From assembly GCA_029975415.1 (NCBI GenBank), contig JARKPE010000042.1, forward strand, positions 1 through 37,079: DNA of 37,079 bases, read 5' to 3'. Positions 32,479 to 37,079 of this stretch are shown here, piece by piece. The position numbers and the translations under genes are program-made. The notes beneath the pieces were generated by a model, which saw only the letters and a program-made list of their open reading frames with translations, had not been told where the DNA came from and did not search any database. The first letter of the stretch is position 1, and each line of letters begins with the position of its first letter. Source of the DNA: Dysgonamonadaceae bacterium (lineage in GTDB: Bacteria; Bacteroidota; Bacteroidia; Bacteroidales; Dysgonomonadaceae).

Positions 32479-33933
32479 ATGACTAAATTACATACGTTTA
32501 TAATTATTTTTTTACTGGCGACGATTGACGTTTTTTCTCAAAAATATCCAGCAACAGAAATCCGGGCTGTGTGGCTCACAACCAATTATAATTTGGATTG
32601 GCCAAGATCCAAATCAAGTGTTACCATCCAAAAGCGTGAAATTCAAGAAATTCTTGATCATCTTCAAAAACACAATTTCAATACTGTTTTTTTTCAGACG
32701 CGTAATAGCGGCGAAGTCCTCTACAGATCAAACATTGAACCGATGTTTCGCAGCGTCGCGCAATCACCCGGTAAAGAGTTTTTTGATCCTTTGAAGTTTG
32801 TTATTGAGGAATGTCATAAACGAGGAATGGAGTGTCATGCATGGCTTATTACTTATCCGCTTGGCTCTCGCAAACATCAAAACAGTTTGGGAGTAGCATC
32901 TGTGGTAAAAAAACATCGCGACATTGTGACTCTCTACAAAAATGGCTGGTACCTCGATCCCGGAAATCCTCAAACCGATGACTATCTCCTTTCAATTGTT
33001 AGTGAAATTGTTTCGAATTATGATGTTGACGGTATTCATTTCGATTACATTCGTTATCCCGACCGTGCGGTGAAATTTACGGATGATGCAAGTTATCGTC
33101 GTTGGGGTAAAGGGCAGGCTCGCGACGATTGGCGCAGGGAAAATATCAATCGGTTTGTCGCCAAAACTTATGATCAGGTGAAAAAGTTAAAACCATGGGT
33201 GATGGTGAGTAGTTCACCCTTGGGAAGATACAAGCCTTTGGATACAAACCCAAATGATTCATGGACAGCTTATTATAGCGTTTATCAGGATCCGGTTCAA
33301 TGGATCAATTCTGGCAAACACGATGCCATTTTCCCAATGATGTATTATCGCGACAGATTGTTTTATCCCTATCTCGATCAATGGATAAAAAACTTAAATG
33401 GACGAATTTTGGCACCAGGATTGGGCGTTTATCAAATTCAGGATCTGGGTTGGCTTAGCAGCGATATAATTAATCAGATAGAATATTGCAGATCTAAAGC
33501 AGTATCGGGAAATGCTTTTTTCAGAGTTGAACATCTATTGAATTACAATCCATACATACTGAATAAATTATCTGAGCAATATTATAAATATCCTGCTAAA
33601 ATTCCTCCAATGACCTGGTTGTCAGATGAGATTCCGGATTCTCCTTTCGATTTGACTGCAGAAAAAGTAGCCGCCGATTTTCAGCTTCGATGGAAAGTAA
33701 AAAATACAGATCAGCGAATAACATTCAACGTGTATCGATGCAAATCGGATACTATCGATACAACCGATGGGTCTAATTTGTTGGCAACAGGTTTGCGTGA
33801 GCCCGTCTTTATGTATCAGCCCCCTGAAGATGATACGGCTTATTATTATTTTGTAACGGCAAGCGATTCGTTTCACAATGAAAGCTCGGTAACAATACCT
33901 GCATTTTTCTGGCATTCAACAACGGAAAAATAA
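32479..33933 (+). CDS. GHL10-family glycoside hydrolase (YngK/DigH-like)
   Basis: This is a 484-residue exported protein of the glycosyl-hydrolase-like 10 (DUF187) family. The E. coli member DigH (YddW) digests denuded peptidoglycan glycan strands. A signal peptide ends at residue 20 (DVFS). The TIM-barrel begins with EIRAVWLTTNYNLDW (27-41), has the conserved VFFQTRNSGEVLYRS, WYLDPGNP (157-164), GIHFDYIRYP (185-194), VSSSPLGRY and DAIFPMMYYRD. A fibronectin-type-III-like domain makes up the last 90 residues or so (FDLTAEKVAADFQLRWKV onward). It stands alone between ftsE and the Fur-family gene, with its own promoter. The denuded-glycan substrate is inferred from the family. Confidence 0.88.
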   Translation: MTKLHTFIIIFLLATIDVFSQKYPATEIRAVWLTTNYNLDWPRSKSSVTIQKREIQEILDHLQKHNFNTVFFQTRNSGEVLYRSNIEPMFRSVAQSPGKEFFDPLKFVIEECHKRGMECHAWLITYPLGSRKHQNSLGVASVVKKHRDIVTLYKNGWYLDPGNPQTDDYLLSIVSEIVSNYDVDGIHFDYIRYPDRAVKFTDDASYRRWGKGQARDDWRRENINRFVAKTYDQVKKLKPWVMVSSSPLGRYKPLDTNPNDSWTAYYSVYQDPVQWINSGKHDAIFPMMYYRDRLFYPYLDQWIKNLNGRILAPGLGVYQIQDLGWLSSDIINQIEYCRSKAVSGNAFFRVEHLLNYNPYILNKLSEQYYKYPAKIPPMTWLSDEIPDSPFDLTAEKVAADFQLRWKVKNTDQRITFNVYRCKSDTIDTTDGSNLLATGLREPVFMYQPPEDDTAYYYFVTASDSFHNESSVTIPAFFWHSTTEK

Positions 33934-33977
33934 TAAATATTCTCATTTTGCTCTTCTTATCATTTTCGTTCAAAATC

Positions 33978-34058
33978 GATATTTGCAATTTTTCATACGA
34001 AATGTTGATAATTAAATAGATAAAAAGCAAAATGAATCGTTCAAAAAACATATTTTTG
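33978..34058 (+). promoter_or_regulatory. -7 boxes upstream of the Fur-family gene
   Basis: TATTTTTG at 34051-34058 is a perfect -7 box but ends only 4 nt before the ATG, which would make the mRNA leaderless or nearly so. GATATTTG at 33978-33985 is a 7-of-8 match that would give an ordinary leader of about 70 nt. Neither has a clear -33 box. Confidence 0.4.
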
Positions 34059-34062
34059 CAAC

Positions 34063-34602
34063 ATGGATGATGAAGTCATTAAAAATCGTGTGAAAGAAAT
34101 TTTTACCGAATATCTCACTCTTCACAAACATCGGAAAACGCCAGAAAGATATGCCATTCTTGATCATATTTATTCGACCAAAGGGCATTTTGATATGGAC
34201 TTGTTATATAATTCGATGATTGAGGAAAATTTTCGAGTGAGTAGGGCCACGCTATACAATACTATCGATTTGCTGCTCGAGTGTGGATTGGTTGTCAAAC
34301 ATCAATTTGGTGAGAATGTTTCGAAATATGAGCGGGCATACGGTAATGAAAATCACAATCATGTTATTTGCATTTCGTGTGGACGTGTTTGGGAAACAAA
34401 AAACGGAGATCTTTTTACTCCGACGCAGCAGAAAAAAATCAAGAAATTTACTGTTCATTATTACAGCATGTACATTTATGGCATTTGCAGTAAATGCAGC
34501 CATGCAAAGAAAATGGAGTTACTCCGTTTAGGTAAAGTGCAACCGGAAAAGACAACCGGTGCGGATAAAAAGCAAAAAAAATCAAAGAAAAATGAAAGTT
34601 GA
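34063..34602 (+). CDS. Fur-family metal-responsive transcriptional regulator
   Basis: This is a 179-residue dimeric DNA-binding regulator. The winged helix contains FRVSRATLYNTIDLLLECGLV (57-77). The dimerisation domain has the regulatory-metal motif NHNHVIC (97-103) and two structural zinc pairs, CISC (103-106) and CSKC (142-145). The C-terminus carries a Lys-rich tail (169-176) not found in the core family. Whether it senses iron, zinc or peroxide cannot be decided from these motifs. The gene overlaps purA by 11 bp, so the two are probably co-transcribed. The start ATG follows a -7 box very closely. Confidence 0.9.
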   Translation: MDDEVIKNRVKEIFTEYLTLHKHRKTPERYAILDHIYSTKGHFDMDLLYNSMIEENFRVSRATLYNTIDLLLECGLVVKHQFGENVSKYERAYGNENHNHVICISCGRVWETKNGDLFTPTQQKKIKKFTVHYYSMYIYGICSKCSHAKKMELLRLGKVQPEKTTGADKKQKKSKKNES

Positions 34603-35851
34603 TGTAATTTTAGGCCTTCAATGGGGAGATGAGGGCAAAGGGAAGATTGTAGATGTATTAACTCCCGATTATCAGATTGTTGCAAGGTTTCAAGGTGGCC
34701 CAAATGCTGGTCATACACTCGAATTTGAAGGACAGAAATACATTCTGAAATCAATTCCTTCGGGTATTTTTCAGGAAGGAAAGATCAATGTAATTGGTAA
34801 TGGTGTCGTGCTTGATCCGGCATTGTTTAAACAGGAAATTGATGCTCTCGAAGCATCAGGGCATACACTTATCGATCGCCTTTTTATTTCGAAAAAAGCA
34901 CATCTAATTTTACCGACACATCGATTGCTTGACGTGGCTATGGAATCGTTGAAGGGTGATTCGAAGATAGGAACTACGGGTAAGGGAATAGGCCCCGCTT
35001 ATACCGACAAAGTAAGTCGCAACGGTTTGCGAGTGGGTGACTTGTTTCATAATTTCGAAGAAAAATATCGAATTGCAATCGATCGACACAAAGAGATGCT
35101 CGCTCAATATCATTTCGAATACGATTTATCGGAGCTTGAGGCTCAGTGGTTTGCAGGAATCGAAAAATTGAAAGAATTTACCATTATCGACGGCGAACAC
35201 TTCATCAACAAATCCCTTTTGCAGGGAGAGCGAATTTTAGCCGAAGGAGCACAGGGTTCGATGCTCGATGTCGATTTCGGATCATATCCTTTTGTAACTT
35301 CCTCTAACACTGTCAGTGCCGGTGCATGCATCGGATTGGGTGTTTCACCGCATGCCATTGGCGAGGTGTACGGAGTTTTTAAAGCATATTGTACTCGCGT
35401 GGGTAGCGGACCTTTTCCAACCGAATTGAAAGATGAAACCGGCAATTTGCTCCGCGATCGAGGACACGAATACGGTTCTGTTACCGGACGTCCACGTCGA
35501 TGCGGATGGATTGATCTTGTTGCACTTCGATATACGGTAATGCTTAATGGAGTTACCAAACTGGTGATGATGAAAAGTGACGTACTCGATTGTTTTGATA
35601 CCATAAAAGCATGTGTTTCGTATATAGTGAATGGTGAAGAAACGGAAGATTTGCCGTTTGATTTATCGGACAACATCGAACCTGTTTGGGTAGAATTGCC
35701 CGGTTGGAAAACCGATATGAGCCAAATGCAATCGGAGGACGAATTTCCCGAAGAGTTTAACAACTATCTTACTTTTCTGGAAGATGAACTTGGGGTACCC
35801 GTTAGCATTGTTTCTCTTGGCCCCGATAGAAAGCAAACTATCATACGGTAA
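34592..35851 (+). CDS. purA: Adenylosuccinate synthetase
   Basis: PurA joins IMP and aspartate using GTP, the first committed step to AMP, in the cytosol. The 419-residue protein begins MKVDVILGLQWGDEGKGK, whose WGDEGKGK (11-18) is the GTP-binding loop with catalytic Asp13. GGPNAGHT carries catalytic His41. Other family blocks are GTTGKGIGPAYTDK, RILAEGAQGSMLDVDFGSYPFVTSSN, CTRVGSGPFPTE and TGRPRRCGWIDLVALRY. I chose the ATG at 34592 because every PurA starts just before the VD-x-x-LGLQWGDEGKGK strand; an upstream in-frame ATG at 34559 would add 11 basic residues. The start lies inside the end of the Fur-family gene. Confidence 0.97.
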   Translation: MKVDVILGLQWGDEGKGKIVDVLTPDYQIVARFQGGPNAGHTLEFEGQKYILKSIPSGIFQEGKINVIGNGVVLDPALFKQEIDALEASGHTLIDRLFISKKAHLILPTHRLLDVAMESLKGDSKIGTTGKGIGPAYTDKVSRNGLRVGDLFHNFEEKYRIAIDRHKEMLAQYHFEYDLSELEAQWFAGIEKLKEFTIIDGEHFINKSLLQGERILAEGAQGSMLDVDFGSYPFVTSSNTVSAGACIGLGVSPHAIGEVYGVFKAYCTRVGSGPFPTELKDETGNLLRDRGHEYGSVTGRPRRCGWIDLVALRYTVMLNGVTKLVMMKSDVLDCFDTIKACVSYIVNGEETEDLPFDLSDNIEPVWVELPGWKTDMSQMQSEDEFPEEFNNYLTFLEDELGVPVSIVSLGPDRKQTIIR

Positions 35852-35889
35852 AAAAACGATTTTAGGGAATTTCTTTTCTTGAAAGTGAT

Positions 35890-35906
35890 TTGGCATGTAT
35901 TTTGCC
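35890..35906 (+). promoter_or_regulatory. Candidate sigma-54 promoter upstream of the zinc peptidase
   Basis: TTGGCATGTATTTTGCC resembles the sigma-54 consensus YTGGCACGNNNNTTGCW, with the invariant GG and GC exactly 10 bases apart and two mismatches at less critical positions. Transcription would start near 35917, about 40 nt before the start codon. No good TAnnTTTG element is seen in this intergenic region. No enhancer-binding regulator gene is in the window. Confidence 0.4.
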
Positions 35907-35957
35907 TATATTATTTGACAAAACAACGTTAAATTATTTATTTAAAACTTATAAACG

Positions 35958-36743
35958 ATGACATCTGTTTTTTTTCTGACAAATTTTTTGCCTTCGGGGG
36001 AAATCATATTGCAGGCTAATTCGTATGGTTACGGCCAATCATCCTCTCAGATGAGTGGAACTGTTATGATATGGATTCTTTTCGGAATTATCGCTCTGGC
36101 AGGTTGGATTGTGCAGGCACAGTTGCAAAGTCGATTTAAAAAATATTCTTCGATTTCACTTCGCAATGGCATGACGGGGAAAGATGTAGCTGAAAAAATG
36201 CTTCATGATCACGGAATTTATGATGTGCAAGTGATTTCAACAAGGGGGCAGCTTACCGATCACTACAATCCAATGAACAAAACCATAAACCTGAGCGAAC
36301 CGGTTTATTCCAGCACAAGTGTGGCTGCGGCTGCTGTTGCTGCTCACGAAACGGGTCATGCTGTGCAGCACGCCGTGGGTTATGCCCCGCTAAAAATGCG
36401 TTCCGCCTTGGTGCCTGTTATTTCGGCGACGAGTCGGTGGGTGATGTGGGTCATTCTATTGGGAATTATTATGATACAAACATTTCCGGCACTTTTGTGG
36501 ATTGGAATCGTCATGTTTGCGCTTACTACCATCTTTAGTTTTGTAACCTTGCCGGTTGAGAAAAATGCCACCAACAGAGCGCTTGCCTGGCTTAGCAATG
36601 CCGGCATCACCGATGTAAGCAATCAGGCTCAGGCTGTAGATGCACTTCGTTGGGCCGGTTACACTTATGTAGTGGCTGCACTTAGTTCATTGGCAACGCT
36701 TTTTTATTATATTATGATAGCACTTGGGAGCAATCGAAGATAA
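35958..36743 (+). CDS. YugP-type neutral zinc metallopeptidase, membrane protein
   Basis: This is a 261-residue integral membrane peptidase of the YugP/Zn-peptidase_2 family. The zinc site HETGH is at 130-134 (VAAHETGHAVQHAVGY), with a third ligand probably the Glu of LPVEKNATNRALAWL about 75 residues later. The cytosolic segment LRNGMTGKDVAEKMLHDHGIYDV and LTDHYNPMNKTINLSEPVYSS are family hallmarks. There are about four transmembrane helices: 36-54, two between 148 and 195, and one at the C-terminus. The family usually starts near the first helix, so Met32 (36051) is a plausible alternative start; the extra N-terminus here is only weakly supported. Its substrate is unknown. It may be driven by the sigma-54-like site upstream. 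Confidence 0.88.
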   Translation: MTSVFFLTNFLPSGEIILQANSYGYGQSSSQMSGTVMIWILFGIIALAGWIVQAQLQSRFKKYSSISLRNGMTGKDVAEKMLHDHGIYDVQVISTRGQLTDHYNPMNKTINLSEPVYSSTSVAAAAVAAHETGHAVQHAVGYAPLKMRSALVPVISATSRWVMWVILLGIIMIQTFPALLWIGIVMFALTTIFSFVTLPVEKNATNRALAWLSNAGITDVSNQAQAVDALRWAGYTYVVAALSSLATLFYYIMIALGSNRR

Positions 36744-36901
36744 GAGTTCTTTATTTGCATAGCCTAAGAAGTATTGAGTTTGAATTTTATTGCACTGTCA
36801 AAGTGCTAAAAAGACAATTATCAGAAATCATCACAATGGGGTGTTTTGGGGTTTACTTTTGTGTCTGAATTATACTGCATAGGGTAATTACTAAAACAGA
36901 T
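36744..36901. other. Spacer between the zinc peptidase and the insertion sequence
   Basis: About 160 bp with a small GCACT/AGTGC hairpin near 36791-36805 lacking a T-run. I see no gene. The junction with the insertion sequence is at about 36901/36902. Confidence 0.4.
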
Positions 36902-36904
36902 GGG

Positions 36905-36938
36905 GCTGTCTCAAAAGTAGGGACAGCTTCATTTTTTT
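36905..36938 (+). terminator. Hairpin with T-run inside the insertion sequence end
   Basis: GCTGTC (36905-36910) pairs with GACAGC (36922-36927) and seven T residues follow at 36932-36938. Placed at the element tip, it would stop transcription entering the transposase gene from the chromosome. Confidence 0.6.
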
Positions 36939-37039
36939 ATTTGGAAAATATCATAAAAACAGGGAAAAAGCAGGATAAAAGATTTGTGTAATTGCATATT
37001 ATTTAGTATCTTTATAGCTGTCAATCAATAACATGAATT

Positions 37040-37079
37040 ATGTCGAGAGCAGTATTTAAATCGAACGAACAAGGACAAG
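37040..37079 (+). CDS. IS1182-family transposase, first 13 residues (truncated by window end)
   Basis: The frame begins MSRAVFKSNEQGQ and runs off the window. This matches the start of IS1182-family transposases in Bacteroidota, which typically open with M-S-K-x-V-F-K-S and a Q-G-Q or similar before the first conserved domain. No catalytic residues are within the visible part, so the call depends on these few residues and the terminal repeat upstream. Confidence 0.55.
   Translation, partial: MSRAVFKSNEQGQ

Larger units (their letters stand above)
36902..37079 (+). mobile_element. Left end of an IS1182-like insertion sequence (partial)
   Basis: GGGGCTGTCTCAAAAGT at 36902-36918 is of the type found as terminal inverted repeats of IS1182-family elements. 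It is followed 121 bp later by the start of a transposase-like reading frame in the same direction. The element continues past the window, so the right end and target duplication cannot be seen. Confidence 0.65.

Overview
This window looks like chromosomal DNA of a Bacteroidota (order Bacteroidales) bacterium. Four things point there. It has a SusC/SusD outer-membrane pair and Bacteroidota-type lipoprotein signals. It carries families typical of the phylum (DUF4199, DUF1460, a GHL10 hydrolase, an S41 protease). It also shows repeated matches to the Bacteroidota promoter consensus (TTTG, about 19-21 bp, TAnnTTTG) upstream of genes. Genus cannot be fixed from the sequence alone; an anaerobic or fermentative Bacteroidales is my inference.

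Layout. 1-4.8 kb: a promoter and an orphan SusC/SusD nutrient-uptake pair closed by a strong bidirectional hairpin. 5.0-6.2 kb (minus): a uracil permease. 6.4-11.2 kb (plus): DUF4199 membrane protein, family 2 glycosyltransferase, nitroreductase, ApbE, O6-alkylguanine-DNA alkyltransferase and an OprO/P-like porin, closely packed. 11.3-13.1 kb: a lipoprotein fusing a DUF1080-like domain to a PHP-like metal hydrolase, translationally coupled to a small macro-like protein. 13.1-14.9 kb: a gene-free island of nested repeats, ending at a tRNA-Gln(CUG) that has its own promoter and terminator. 15.0-18.7 kb (minus): dgkA followed by a large PD-(D/E)XK nuclease-SF1 helicase fusion. 19.0-25.4 kb (plus): an Nramp metal transporter, a zinc-ribbon membrane protein, uvrB and formate-tetrahydrofolate ligase. 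25.4-27.8 kb: four 28-bp iterons overlapping a promoter, then a SatD-like protein with a C-terminal helix-turn-helix, a DUF3307 membrane protein and a DUF1460 amidase. 27.8-30.5 kb (minus): an S41 protease and a CapA-like protein. 30.7-33.9 kb (plus): VanZ-like, DUF4870, FtsE-like ATPase and a GHL10 glycoside hydrolase. 34.1-36.7 kb: a Fur-family regulator overlapping purA, then a YugP-type membrane zinc peptidase. The window ends inside the left end of an IS1182-like insertion sequence.

How the genes work together. Most of the window is housekeeping: DNA repair (ogt, uvrB, helicase-nuclease), one-carbon and purine metabolism (fhs, purA), metal and pyrimidine uptake. From about 26.9 to 33.9 kb there is a loose concentration of envelope and peptidoglycan functions. 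The most unusual unit is the SatD-DUF3307 module. Its regulator combines motifs reminiscent of a class III nucleotide cyclase with a DNA-binding tail. It sits directly behind four regularly spaced palindromes, one lying between the -33 and -7 boxes of the predicted promoter. The architecture suggests an autoregulated sensor plus a membrane effector, but its function is unknown to me.
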